Assembly: GCA_964454015.1 (NCBI GenBank)
Contig: CAYVQF010000002.1
Location: forward strand, 124,001-188,000
Direction: 5' to 3'
From: CAYVQF01 sp964454015
GTDB lineage: Bacteria; Myxococcota_A; Bradymonadia; UBA4248
DNA length: 64,000 nucleotides
Shown here: in pieces, positions 1-8,992 of the stretch
Layout of the letters: the number at the start of each line of letters is the position of its first letter
How positions within the stretch are numbered: the stretch's first letter is position 1
Made by a program: the position numbers and the translations under genes
The notes under the pieces: model-generated
Seen by the model: the letters and a program-made list of their open reading frames with translations, nothing else
Databases searched by the model: none
Told to the model about the DNA's origin: nothing

Positions 1-8
1 CATTGAAG

Positions 9-24
9 TGGCTAGAGTGTTGCA
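9..24 (+). promoter_or_regulatory. candidate sigma-54 (-24/-12) promoter
   Basis: TGGC at 9-12 and TTGCA at 20-24 place the invariant GG (10-11) and GC (22-23) exactly ten bases apart, with a G at the seventh position of the -24 box, as in TGGCACG-N4-TTGCA. Only the AC of the -24 element is missing. It lies about 110 bases ahead of the first gene of the envelope-machine operon. Possible enhancer sites would lie outside the window. Confidence 0.45.
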
Positions 25-135
25 AGTTGTGCCTGGCCCGAGCGCTGTTGGACGTTTGGTATGTGCTTTGCTGGCGAGCGGCGAGCTAGCTGGAATCGCT
101 GGCGTGGGTCTTGGGCTTGAATCGCGGGGCATGTC

Positions 136-834
136 ATGAAGGATGCTGGGTCTGTTGGGCGACATTTGGCGCTAGCGCTTCTGCTGGGGCTGGCTTGGAC
201 GCTTCTGGTCGGCGCCGATGGGGACCAAGAGGACTTCGACGCTGCCGACGCGGCGGCGCATGCTGGGGAGCTGAGCGCCGAAGAGGTACAGCGCCTGACG
301 GATCGCCGCTTGCGTGAGCTGGGCAATCAGGTGGACAGCTTGAAAGAGGAAACCTTCGCGACCAAGAGCCGTTTGCTCCTGCTGCGGGAGGCCGTGTTGC
401 GGCGCTCCGTGGCGGGATCGAAGTTGGTGGTGGTCCATGAGAACGCCATGGGCAAGGAGTACAAGTTGGTGCAAGTGCTCTACGCCCTCGACCGGCAGCC
501 GAAATTCAACCGCCTCGACCACAGCGGCGAGCTCGATGGTATCAAGCGCAGCGTGGTGGTGGACGAGCAGATTGTCCCGGGCTCACACATCCTGCTGACC
601 CAGATGGTGTTCAAAGGCAACGGCTGGGGTGTTTTTCGCTATATGGATGGTTACACCTTCACCCTCGAGTCGAGCTACGCGTTTACCGCTGAAGAAGGGA
701 AAGCGCACGAGATCTTGGTTCGCGCCCATGAGGGCGGCACCTTTTTTACGCCCCTGGAGCAGCGGCCCACCATCTCCTACCGCTTGACCTCTCACGATCT
801 CGACCTGGCCAAGGCCAGCGAGGTGAGCTTTTAA
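136..834 (+). CDS. conserved secreted protein, first gene of the TPR/TolQR-like operon
   Basis: This 232-residue protein starts at ATG 136, with a weak GGGG ribosome site just upstream. An N-terminal hydrophobic stretch (about residues 9-27) looks like a signal peptide. It is followed by a helical segment (about 45-95) with heptad-like spacing, then a beta-rich domain (100-230) with the conserved-looking stretch GNGWGVFRYMDGYTF. No enzymatic motif is visible. From memory, similar proteins in myxobacteria sit beside TPR genes and are often mislabelled dihydrolipoamide acetyltransferase; nothing here supports that enzyme. The stop is about 75 bases before the likely start of the next gene, so co-transcription with the GltC-like gene is expected. 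A periplasmic partner of the TPR proteins is an inference. Confidence 0.75.
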   Translation: MKDAGSVGRHLALALLLGLAWTLLVGADGDQEDFDAADAAAHAGELSAEEVQRLTDRRLRELGNQVDSLKEETFATKSRLLLLREAVLRRSVAGSKLVVVHENAMGKEYKLVQVLYALDRQPKFNRLDHSGELDGIKRSVVVDEQIVPGSHILLTQMVFKGNGWGVFRYMDGYTFTLESSYAFTAEEGKAHEILVRAHEGGTFFTPLEQRPTISYRLTSHDLDLAKASEVSF

Positions 835-910
835 TGGGAGCTTGGACGCAATGGGCGGGCGCAAACAGGGTCGTCGGTGCAGCGCTGCTGGCTGTGGGGG
901 GGGAGGTGCC

Positions 911-3220
911 GTGAGGCGGAGTCTGGACGCGCGGTGGCCGGCTTTCTGGGGCCTGGTCTTGCTCGTGCTAGCCACGTCCGCTGTGGCGTGGGCGGCGCCA
1001 AGAATCGAAGACCTCGAGGAGCGCTTGTTGGCGGCGGAGAGTAACTTCCAGGAGATGCACCGGATCTACTTGGCGCAAGCCCTCTTGGCGGAGTCCTTCG
1101 CTCTGGAGGCGCGCCTGCAGGAAGGCTCGATGCTGTTGGAGGTGGGCCAGCCAGAGCGTGCCAGTGTGCTCTTCCTCGATATCGTCTCCCGCTCGGAGTG
1201 GCGGAATGAGCCAGGTTACGGTGCGGCGCTCTACCTGCTGGGGCGCTCGCTCTATGAGGCGGGCTATTATCAGTCGGCGCGTAGCGCGCTGCTGCGGGCG
1301 GTGCGCGAAGGTCGGCCGCGAGAGAGGCAAGATGCGGCGGCGCTTCTGATCGAAACGGCCATCGTGACGGGGAATTGGGAGGGGGTCGATGAGGTCTATC
1401 GCTTCGTAGAAGAGAGCAGCGGCGGCGTGCTCGCGCCGGCGCTGCTCTATGCGCGCGGCAAGGGCCTCTATCGCGAAGGGCGCTTGGATGCGGCACTGCA
1501 GACCCTGTTGCGCTTGGCCCCCGACTCGGTGGATGGGCTCAAGGCAGCCTATTTCGTCGGTGTCATTCGCGCCCAACAGGGGGATCTCGAGGCCGCCCTG
1601 GCTGCCTTCCAGAGCATTCTCCAGGCACGCGAGCTGGTCCGGGGACCTGATGCGTCCGAAGTCGTCGAGCTGACCTTCATCGCTGTGGCCCGCATCCACT
1701 ACGAGCGAGAGGCCTGGTCAGACGCGCTGGACAGCTACCAGAACGTTCCGCGCCAGAGCCGTTTTTTCGACCAGGCGCTCTATGAGATCACCTGGACCCA
1801 TGTCCGCGAGGGCAACACCCTGGCGGCGCTGCGCAACCTCGATATTCTGATGCTGTCTCGGCCGGATAGTCTCTTCATCCCCGATGCCCAACGCTTGAGC
1901 GCCGATTTGCTCAAGGAAGGCGGAGACTATGCGCGGGCTCTGGACACCTATGAAAACCTGCTGGATACCTTTGAGCCGGTCATGCAGGAGTTGGACAACC
2001 AGGTGGCCGGGCACGAGGACAAGTTGTCCTTTTTTCAGCAACTCGTTGCCGAAGATGCCATGGGCCGTGCCCAGTATCTTCCGGCCTCGGCGGCGCGATG
2101 GGTCAACCCGGATGAGGAGATGCGCGTGGCCTCTACCATGGTCTCTTCGTTGGGGCGTAGCTGGGAGAACACGGAAGATGCCGTGGCCATCATCGAGGAG
2201 ATTCAGGCTGCCATTGAAGGGCCGCGTCGCTATGAGATGTTCGCCGAGCTGCGCGGAGGTTGGGTCTCGGCCATCGAGCTGGAGAACGTGCTGTTGCAGC
2301 TTCTACGGGACCTGAACGAGGTCGAGAGTGCCAGCTTGGGGCCGGCGACGCCAGCCCGGGAGGCGCGGATCGCCGCTGAGGCGCAGTTGGCCAAGACGCC
2401 ACGGACCCGCGATGACTTTTTGCAGCGGGAGCGGCGCCTTGGGGTGGCCATGGAGGAACGCCGCCTGGAGGCCTATCGCTTGCGCACCCAACTCGAGGGG
2501 GCCCAGGCCCAGCTCGAGGTCATGCGCCGCTGGTTGCTCTTCGACAGCAAGAAGGCCGATCTGGCCGAGGACGAAGTCGAGGCGCTGAGAGCGGAGGTCG
2601 AAGGCCTGCAGCGCCTGGTGAGCGGGCTCAAAGACCGGGTGCGTCGGGCCGAGACGGATCTGCGCATGCAAGCCTCGACGGGGGGCGTGGATATGGACTT
2701 GGCCAAAGAGGAGGCGGCCCTGCGTGAGAGCTTCAAGGGGGCGCTGCTCGTCGAGCGTCAGGCCCTGGCCGCGATGCGCGGCCAAGCGAACGCGGGAGCC
2801 GATCTGGCCCGGGTGGATCGTCTGGTGCAACAATGGCAGCACCTGGACGCCTCATTGGAGTCCTTTCGGGGACAAATCGTCGCCATCGTCGATGGAAGGG
2901 TGAGCGACATTCGCCGCCGCCTCGCCTTGGAGGCGGCCCTGGTAGAGCAGGCGCGTGTGCGTTACGATCAACTCCAAGGCAACGTCGAGCTGGTCGCAGG
3001 AGAGATCGCTTACTTACATTGGAAGAAAGTCTATGCCCTCGTGGTCGATCTGGTGTTGGGTGCCGATGTCGGGGTGGTGGACGTGGCCTGGTTGCAGAAA
3101 GAGGACGTCACCCGGCGGGTGGGGGAACTGATCCGCGACGCCAACAAGGATCGCGACATCCTCGAACAGGATTTTCAACAGATTTTACGTGAATTTGGCC
3201 AGCAAGAAGGCAAACCGTGA
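911..3220 (+). CDS. GltC/NfsC-like periplasmic TPR and coiled-coil protein (first copy)
   Basis: The chosen start is GTG 911, four bases after a strong GGGAGG; it gives a classic signal peptide ending near AWA and a 769-residue product. TTG 842 or ATG 851 would add an odd Gly/Arg-rich leader. Mature residues about 50-370 are TPR-like helical repeats; the C-terminal half is long, charged and probably coiled coil. A central stretch (VARIHYEREAWSDAL, then QALYEITWTHVREGN) matches LARIAYEATNYEGAL and QALFEMAWTYFMQGD in the TPR protein at 51948-53948, so the two are paralogues. In Myxococcus, GltC and NfsC are periplasmic TPR components of gliding and spore-coat machines. The stop overlaps the next start (GTGA), so translation is coupled. 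Confidence 0.75.
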   Translation: MRRSLDARWPAFWGLVLLVLATSAVAWAAPRIEDLEERLLAAESNFQEMHRIYLAQALLAESFALEARLQEGSMLLEVGQPERASVLFLDIVSRSEWRNEPGYGAALYLLGRSLYEAGYYQSARSALLRAVREGRPRERQDAAALLIETAIVTGNWEGVDEVYRFVEESSGGVLAPALLYARGKGLYREGRLDAALQTLLRLAPDSVDGLKAAYFVGVIRAQQGDLEAALAAFQSILQARELVRGPDASEVVELTFIAVARIHYEREAWSDALDSYQNVPRQSRFFDQALYEITWTHVREGNTLAALRNLDILMLSRPDSLFIPDAQRLSADLLKEGGDYARALDTYENLLDTFEPVMQELDNQVAGHEDKLSFFQQLVAEDAMGRAQYLPASAARWVNPDEEMRVASTMVSSLGRSWENTEDAVAIIEEIQAAIEGPRRYEMFAELRGGWVSAIELENVLLQLLRDLNEVESASLGPATPAREARIAAEAQLAKTPRTRDDFLQRERRLGVAMEERRLEAYRLRTQLEGAQAQLEVMRRWLLFDSKKADLAEDEVEALRAEVEGLQRLVSGLKDRVRRAETDLRMQASTGGVDMDLAKEEAALRESFKGALLVERQALAAMRGQANAGADLARVDRLVQQWQHLDASLESFRGQIVAIVDGRVSDIRRRLALEAALVEQARVRYDQLQGNVELVAGEIAYLHWKKVYALVVDLVLGADVGVVDVAWLQKEDVTRRVGELIRDANKDRDILEQDFQQILREFGQQEGKP

Positions 3221-6200
3221 AGTGTGTAGAACCTATGAAGCGTCCATCTCTTTCATGGCGTCTCGGGTGCTCGCAGTGGCCCATCTTGGTGCGGATGGCT
3301 CTGGCTATGGTGCTCGGTGGGCTCGCTCCTGCTGCACTTTTTGCGGATCCGCTGCTGCCAGAAGAGGCCCTAGACGAGATGGAGCCCAGTGACGAGGTTG
3401 CGCCGGGCGAGAGCCTCGTGCTGGAAGCGATCCCCGTTCCCGAGGGCGCAGACCCGGCGTTGGTGGCCGAGTTTGCGGCCTACCATGATGCGGTCAAGCG
3501 TTATGTCGAGGAGATCAGCACCTACCAGCGCGACATCAACCAGATCGTCATGACCGAGTACCGCCGGAAATTGCGGGGTATCGAGGAGCTCTATGGGGGC
3601 CAGATCGCGACCCTGCGCCGGGACGAGCGCAGACTGCGGGGCGAAGCCATCGAGCGCTTGGAGCGCTTTCTGGACAAGTACCGCGACAATGAGCGCTATG
3701 CTCCGGGTGTGCTGTATCGACTCGCCGTGCTGCACTATGAGAAGGCAGAAGAGACCTACTTGGCGGCCGACCCGGCAACCTTGGTCGATGATTACCCAGA
3801 CTTCAGGCCGACCATTGCCTATGGGATGGAGTTGATTGAGCGCTTCCCCGACTTTCCGCAGCGCGACGGGGCACATTATTTGGTGGGTTTTACCCTCAAC
3901 CAGATGGAGAGGCGAGATGAGGCGCGGGCTCAGTTTTTGGCGCTGGCCGAGGATTTCCCCGAGAGCCCACGCTCGGCTGAGGCGCTCACTCGGATCGGTG
4001 AGTACCATTTTGCCCGCTCGCAGGAAGCCCTGCAGGGTCTCCGAGAAGGGGTGGAGTGGGACCAGGCTCGACATTTCTACCAAGCTGCGGTGGAGAAAGG
4101 TCCAGAGTATGCGATCTACGATCGCGCCCTCTATCGCTTGGCGTGGACTGAGTACTACATCGAAGCCTATGACGCGATGATCAAGCGCTTCATCGAACTG
4201 GTCGATTACGCCGACAAGGTTCCCCAAGGCAGCGCCCTGCGCCAGGAGGCCATCGAGTTCATGGCGGCAGCGCTGGCGGAAGAGAACTGGGACTTGCGGG
4301 GGGGAGCGACGCGAGACCCCGAGTTCGGCATGCAGCGCTTTGATCGCTACCTCAATGAAAACAGGGGCTTCGAGATCGATGTGCTGCGCGTTTACGCTGA
4401 CACCCTCATGGAGCAATCGCGCTACGATTTTGCTGCTGAGGCCTATGAAGCGCTTCTGGAGCGGGACAACTGCAATCCAGACAATCCCAAACTCATCCAG
4501 TCCTACGTTGCAGCGCTCAATCTCGCTGGCGAACAAGACAAGGCCGTGGCCGTGCAGGCCAACCTGGACGACACCTTTGGTCGCGAATCGGCGTGGTACA
4601 AGTGCCAAGAGGAAGATGGCAACCTCGAAGCCATCGCTTACGCTGAGATGATCGCCCAACAGGCGATGAAGAACTCCATCGCAACGTATTACGCTGAGGC
4701 CAATGGCTTCGCTCAGCAAGTGATCGACCTCGAAGAACGTGTGGCCATGGCCAGGACTGCTGCGGAGCGCGCCGCGGTGCAGCAACAGTTGGAGCAGATT
4801 CGGGAACAACAGGCCCAGCGTTTTGCGCTGACGGCGCGGATCACCGGCGATTTCCTGGAGCGCTTCCCCAATGACCAAGAGGTCTACGTTTTTCGCTATA
4901 TTTTAGCGGAGTCCTATTACTACTCGAATCAGTACGAGCTGGCGGCGGACGCCTATGAGCGGGTGCGCGACGTGGGTGAAGGGCGCTACCGCCGCGACGC
5001 TGCCCATGGTGCCATCGACGCTCGCTGGGCGCTGCTCGTGCGCGGGGTGGAGGCGGGTGCGGATCCCAACGGGTTGACGCCGGAGCTGCTCAAGGCGCAC
5101 GTGATCAAGCACCAGACGCCTCTGGACGAGGTGCCAGACGTGATCCTGGCGGAACTACAGGCCAGCGGCGAGATCGACGAGGCCGCGGCAGATGCGGCGT
5201 TTGCGGCCAAGGCGGAGCAAGCGCGGGTGGTCAAGGAGATGGATCCCCTCGCGGCCAGGCTCGTCGGTGCTCGGGATCGCTATGTGACGCTTGAGTTGGA
5301 TAGGCTGCGACCTGAGGGTGCGCCAGCGCAAGCTGCAACGCTGCGTTACCTAAACGCCATGGTTTTTTACCATCACCAGAATTACGAAGAGGCAGAGCGG
5401 CGCTTCGAAGAAATCATCACCCTCCACGGCGACACTGGAGCCGCCGTCATCAGCGCGCAGTTGCTCATTAACATCTATCGCTCTGCAGGTGACTTGGACA
5501 AAGTGGCCGCTCTCAGCGATCGCCTGCAGGCGCTGAACCTCGGGAGTGGCACTGAGACGGCCGTGCTCAATGCGACCCTGCACGACATCAAGTATGGGGC
5601 GCTCTTCGAGAAGGCCCGGCACTTGTTCGAGTCCGAGAAGTACGCCGAGGCGGCCGCGGAGTACGAAAGGATCGCCGACGAGAATCCCACCTTCGAGCGC
5701 ATCCACTTGGCGCTATACAACGCTGGAGTGGCCTATGAGCGCATCAAACGTTATGAGTCGGCCATGCGTCTCTACCGCCGGGTCTACACGGAGTACAACC
5801 AAACCGACGAGGCCGCCGATGCCCTGTTTCGGGTGGGGGTGAACGGTGAGCGTTTCTTCGATTTCGATGCCGCCGTCGCGAGCTATTTGGAGCTGCACGA
5901 TACCAACAGGGATTCCTTCCGCCGGCACCCAGAGAGGGTGACCGCTTTACGCAAGGCCGCGTTGATTCTGGAGTTTCAAGAGGAGTACGCCAGGGCGGCG
6001 CGACTCTTCGAGCGTTATCACGATGAGCACACCAACCAAGAAGATGCTCCCTCACGCCTGTTTGCGGCAGGCGTCATGTACGAACGCCTGGGGGATTACA
6101 ATGGCATGGCGAAAATCTTTGATAAGTTCCGCCAAAAATACGGGCGCGATCCGAAGTTGCAGTCGCTGACCCTGCTGACCTTTGTCAAGCAAGCCGATAA

Positions 6201-6912
6201 CGCCCGGGAACGTCAAGACAACAAGAGGGCCATCGCCTTCTACTCGCGAGCCCTCGACGCCTACCAAGCCAGCCCCAGCGCGGCTGGAGAGGAGGGGGTC
6301 TATTTGGCGGCCAAAGCGCAGTTCATGCTGGGAGACATTGAGTTCCAAGATTGGGACAAGATTCGCCTCGAGGGGAATAATCGACGGGCTTTCGAACAGC
6401 GGGCCACGGAGAAGCGCGCGGGTGCCACGCGCGTTTCGACGAAGTTCAACCAGGTGCTGAGTTACAATTCGGGCGAGTGGACCATGGCGGCGCTTTACCG
6501 CATCGGATCGCTTTACCACGGCTTTGCACGTACCCTCGAGAACGCGCAGTGCCCTCCTTCTTTCGACGAAGACACCTGTTGGGGGATCCGTGACGGCTTT
6601 TTGGAGGCCAGTTTACAACTCAAAGATGAGGCCAAGAGGTATTATGAGGCGGTGGTCAGCTTTGGTCGTGATAAAGGCGTGGTCAACGAATGGACCCGCA
6701 AGAGCCTCAACGGCCTGAATGACGTCGCGCCACGGGAATACCCCATGTTTGAGGGGGAGCGGGTGGCCACGGTTTCGCTTTCGTTCTCACCGATGGGTCT
6801 GCAGAAGCAGCCTGACGCCCCAGGCCCGGACGATGAGGCCCGTGAAGACGAGGCGGATGACGAGAGAGAGCGACCGCGAGATCTGGTCGACGATGAAGAA
6901 GGGGAGAAGTGA
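3217..6912 (+). CDS. giant GltD/NfsD-like TPR protein (first copy)
   Basis: This 1231-residue exported protein has TPR-like repeats along almost its whole length and an acidic, Arg-rich tail. GTG 3217 is preferred because AGAAGG lies six bases upstream and it overlaps the previous stop; ATG 3235 is an alternative. A signal peptide ends near LFA about 44 residues in. Repeat units such as YDRALYRLAWTEYYIEAYD (near 4115-4170) correspond to FNYALYKLAWTHLNTGDEE in the 1242-residue protein at 54041-57769, so the two are paralogous and of nearly equal length. GltD/AgmU of Myxococcus is a similarly large periplasmic TPR protein of the gliding complex. The role proposed here is a scaffold between the inner-membrane motor and outer-membrane proteins; the assignment rests on architecture and gene order. 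Confidence 0.78.
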   Translation: MKCVEPMKRPSLSWRLGCSQWPILVRMALAMVLGGLAPAALFADPLLPEEALDEMEPSDEVAPGESLVLEAIPVPEGADPALVAEFAAYHDAVKRYVEEISTYQRDINQIVMTEYRRKLRGIEELYGGQIATLRRDERRLRGEAIERLERFLDKYRDNERYAPGVLYRLAVLHYEKAEETYLAADPATLVDDYPDFRPTIAYGMELIERFPDFPQRDGAHYLVGFTLNQMERRDEARAQFLALAEDFPESPRSAEALTRIGEYHFARSQEALQGLREGVEWDQARHFYQAAVEKGPEYAIYDRALYRLAWTEYYIEAYDAMIKRFIELVDYADKVPQGSALRQEAIEFMAAALAEENWDLRGGATRDPEFGMQRFDRYLNENRGFEIDVLRVYADTLMEQSRYDFAAEAYEALLERDNCNPDNPKLIQSYVAALNLAGEQDKAVAVQANLDDTFGRESAWYKCQEEDGNLEAIAYAEMIAQQAMKNSIATYYAEANGFAQQVIDLEERVAMARTAAERAAVQQQLEQIREQQAQRFALTARITGDFLERFPNDQEVYVFRYILAESYYYSNQYELAADAYERVRDVGEGRYRRDAAHGAIDARWALLVRGVEAGADPNGLTPELLKAHVIKHQTPLDEVPDVILAELQASGEIDEAAADAAFAAKAEQARVVKEMDPLAARLVGARDRYVTLELDRLRPEGAPAQAATLRYLNAMVFYHHQNYEEAERRFEEIITLHGDTGAAVISAQLLINIYRSAGDLDKVAALSDRLQALNLGSGTETAVLNATLHDIKYGALFEKARHLFESEKYAEAAAEYERIADENPTFERIHLALYNAGVAYERIKRYESAMRLYRRVYTEYNQTDEAADALFRVGVNGERFFDFDAAVASYLELHDTNRDSFRRHPERVTALRKAALILEFQEEYARAARLFERYHDEHTNQEDAPSRLFAAGVMYERLGDYNGMAKIFDKFRQKYGRDPKLQSLTLLTFVKQADNARERQDNKRAIAFYSRALDAYQASPSAAGEEGVYLAAKAQFMLGDIEFQDWDKIRLEGNNRRAFEQRATEKRAGATRVSTKFNQVLSYNSGEWTMAALYRIGSLYHGFARTLENAQCPPSFDEDTCWGIRDGFLEASLQLKDEAKRYYEAVVSFGRDKGVVNEWTRKSLNGLNDVAPREYPMFEGERVATVSLSFSPMGLQKQPDAPGPDDEAREDEADDERERPRDLVDDEEGEK

Positions 6913-8294
6913 TGCCGAGGGTGAACCGCGCCAGGATGGTTGCCATGTTGGGAGCGGGATGGTTGCTCGTCGCGTGTGGCGCAGCCCCCCAGACGCAGAC
7001 GCCATCCCAGGGGGCCCATAAGGGAGGTGAAGAATTGCGCGAGCAAGGCGGCGCACGCGGGACACCGAGTCGGGTGACGTACAGCGCCGTGGCTTCCGCA
7101 GATTCCCAGAGAGACATCGAGGCCGCGGTGACGCTCGCCGAGAGCGGCAAACGCAGCGAGGCCCTGGCGAAGCTAGAGGAGGTCGCGGCGCGTGATGCGC
7201 AGGCCTTTTTGGCCCACTACAACCTCGGCGTTCTCCACGATTATGCGAACCAGCGAGACAAGGCGCGTGCCTCTTATGAGAAGGCTCTGCAGATTGAGCC
7301 AGATTACAGCCCCGCTCTGTTGAACTGGGTGCGCGTCGAGGTTCGTAGCAACGCTGGGGCGCGGGCGTTGGAGCTGGCTGATCGCTACATTGCGCAGCGG
7401 CCGGAGAACTTGTCGCACCAATTTGCTCGCCTAGAGGCGTTGTTGGCGAGCGGCCGTAACGATGAAGTCCTCAGACAAGCGCGTGAGCTCTTGCGACGCG
7501 ACGAAACCAGCGCGCGCTTGCGCTATTATATGGCTGCGGCGGAGTATGCGGCGAAGCGCTATCGCCTGGCGGCGTATATCATTGAGGGCGCCATTGAGAT
7601 TCAAGACGACGATCCCGAAGTATTTTACCTCCAGGGGCTGATCTGGTTGGCTTTGGACGCCCCGCTTGATGCGCGTCTGTCACTGGAACGCGCAGTGTCG
7701 TTGCGGGCCGAGTTTCCCGAGGCGCAAGTGGCCCTCGGGCAGGTCTACTATGAGACGCGTAATTTCGAGGAGGCTGAGGCTGCTTTTCTGCAGGCCTTGA
7801 GGAGTGCCCCAGAGATGCGAGAAGCCTATCTCAACCTTGGCAACGCCCTGAAGGCACAGGGGCGGGGGGACGAGGCCGAGGCCGCATTTTTGCGCGCCTT
7901 GGAGCTCTCGCCTTCGTGGGGAGATGCGGCGTTCTCCCTGGGGTCGCTCTATTTGGCCCAGGAGGTCATCGAGCTGAGCAAGTGGAGTGGGCTGGAGAGG
8001 CTCGAGGAAGCGCTGCGCATGGTGGAACGGGCGCGCTCTTTGTGGCGTGACGCGGATGCGTTACAGATGGCAGATGAGTTTTTGACCAAGGTCAACACGG
8101 CGATCGTGATAAAAAAGGCGGAGTTGGAGGCAGCGCCCAGCGGGTCAGACGATCCTTTTGGTGGCGACCCCTTTGGGGATGACCCCTTTGGGGATGACGC
8201 CTTTGGGGATGACCCCTTTGGGGATGACGCCTCTGGGGATGATCCCTTTGGGGACAGTGAAGACGATGCTGGTGTTGTGGATGAGAACAAGTAG
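6912..8294 (+). CDS. TPR lipoprotein, GltE/NfsE or AglT-like (first copy)
   Basis: The 460-residue product starts at ATG 6912, overlapping the previous stop by one base (TGATG) after a GGGGAG ribosome site; GTG 6909 is also possible. The signal ends in a lipobox (LLVAC), so this is probably an outer-membrane lipoprotein. Residues about 50-350 hold roughly eight canonical TPRs, for example the unit AYLNLGNALKAQGRGDEAEA. The C-terminus is a run of seven Asp-Asp-Pro-Phe-Gly units encoded by a 15-base tandem repeat. It follows the GltC-like and GltD-like genes in the same order as the TPR lipoprotein at 57833-58951 follows its own pair. In Myxococcus, GltE/NfsE and AglT are TPR proteins of the Agl/Glt and Nfs systems. 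TPR sequences are too generic to choose between these names. Confidence 0.75.
   Translation: MPRVNRARMVAMLGAGWLLVACGAAPQTQTPSQGAHKGGEELREQGGARGTPSRVTYSAVASADSQRDIEAAVTLAESGKRSEALAKLEEVAARDAQAFLAHYNLGVLHDYANQRDKARASYEKALQIEPDYSPALLNWVRVEVRSNAGARALELADRYIAQRPENLSHQFARLEALLASGRNDEVLRQARELLRRDETSARLRYYMAAAEYAAKRYRLAAYIIEGAIEIQDDDPEVFYLQGLIWLALDAPLDARLSLERAVSLRAEFPEAQVALGQVYYETRNFEEAEAAFLQALRSAPEMREAYLNLGNALKAQGRGDEAEAAFLRALELSPSWGDAAFSLGSLYLAQEVIELSKWSGLERLEEALRMVERARSLWRDADALQMADEFLTKVNTAIVIKKAELEAAPSGSDDPFGGDPFGDDPFGDDAFGDDPFGDDASGDDPFGDSEDDAGVVDENK
8148..8252 (+). repeat. seven-copy 15-base coding tandem repeat
   Basis: The unit is close to GATGACCCCTTTGGG and encodes DDPFG, with variants GDPFG, DDAFG and DDASG. 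Seven adjacent copies stay in frame inside the TPR lipoprotein tail. The length is likely to vary between strains by slippage. Confidence 0.85.
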
Positions 8295-8306
8295 GGGGGC
8301 GTGCGC

Positions 8307-8555
8307 ATGCGGTGGTTCTTGGGATTGTGGCTCGTGTCGCTGATGTGGCTGTGCTTGGGCCAGGAGGCTTGGGCCCAATCTCGGGGTAGGGAGGCGGTCG
8401 ACATTTTTCTCGAGGATGAACAGCTCGATGTGGAAGCAGACATTCCCAGTGTGGATTTGGTGCTTTCCTTTCGCGGCATGCAATACGAGACCATCGAATT
8501 GCGCCGCAGCTTCTTGCCCGAGCTGTTCAAGAGCGTTGACGACGCGCCTTTTTGA
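8307..8555 (+). CDS. small secreted protein of unknown function
   Basis: An 82-residue product is predicted from ATG 8307, seven bases after a GGGGGG ribosome site; GTG 8301 would add two residues. A signal peptide (about residues 1-24, ending QEAWAQ) is followed by a short acidic mature part and a Tyr-Glu-Thr-Ile-Glu-Leu-Arg-Arg motif, then a Phe-rich end. It lies 12 bases after the TPR lipoprotein and is the last gene before the gap upstream of the motor genes, so it is probably the end of the first transcription unit. I do not recognise the family. A small periplasmic accessory of the envelope complex is plausible but unproven. Confidence 0.6.
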   Translation: MRWFLGLWLVSLMWLCLGQEAWAQSRGREAVDIFLEDEQLDVEADIPSVDLVLSFRGMQYETIELRRSFLPELFKSVDDAPF

Positions 8556-8992
8556 GGGGGCAGCCAAACAAAGACGCCTTATTGTTTGCGTATGGGGCGC
8601 GTATTTCTCCCGTCCGGCGCTTTTCCCTGGTGCGCAATGTGAGATAGCGCGGTGAGGGCCAGTGCAATGCCGTTTTCCGGCAGAGTTGCGGAAAAAGTCA
8701 CATGGCGTTACAAGTAGGTCGCCAAACGGAGGGATGTTTGGTTCCCCGGCATCGCGCATTGGGGTGTCGTTTGGGGAAGGTCTTTGCATTTAGAAAAAGG
8801 GTTGGCGCGTTCGCTGAGCCGTGCTATAGGTTGGCCCTCTTTGGCCCTGTGGCGTGAAGAAAGAAATAAGCGCATCGTTGTTGGTGAAAGCAAAGCATTC
8901 TGTTGAAGAAAGTGGCCGTGGGTGGCCAGAACGGCGAAGGAAGGCTCGAAATACGAGCGCTCCATTTTAAGCGGAAGGGAGGTCAGAAAAAG
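8556..8992 (+). other. 437-base intergenic region with inverted repeats
   Basis: No convincing gene is present; the reverse-strand reading frame that crosses it is a shadow. Three inverted repeats are visible: TTTTCCG/CGGAAAA (8673-8679 and 8689-8695), CCAAAC/GTTTGG (8722-8727 and 8736-8741), and TTCCCC/GGGGAA (about 8742-8747 and 8774-8779). They are followed by a sigma-70-like promoter (8802-8830) and the ribosome site of the ExbB-like gene. The first hairpin has only a short A-rich tail, so it is not a clear terminator. Confidence 0.5.
8802..8830 (+). promoter_or_regulatory. candidate sigma-70-type promoter for the motor genes
   Basis: TTGGCG (8802-8807) and TATAGG (8825-8830) are separated by 17 bases, each matching four of six consensus positions. 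The predicted start near 8837 would give a leader of about 155 bases before ATG 8993. Confidence 0.4.

Noticed and set aside
3370..4878. 502-codon minus-strand open frame inside the giant TPR gene
   Set aside because: It is antisense to a clear TPR gene; its composition is that of a shadow frame, with no ribosome site or recognisable domain.
8148..8252. Possible CRISPR-like array
   Set aside because: Units are only 15 bases, contiguous without spacers and in frame inside a gene, so it is a coding tandem repeat.
8903..8992. Early TTG start of the ExbB-like gene
   Set aside because: No ribosome site precedes it, while ATG 8993 has GGGAGGT at good spacing and places the first helix as in the family.
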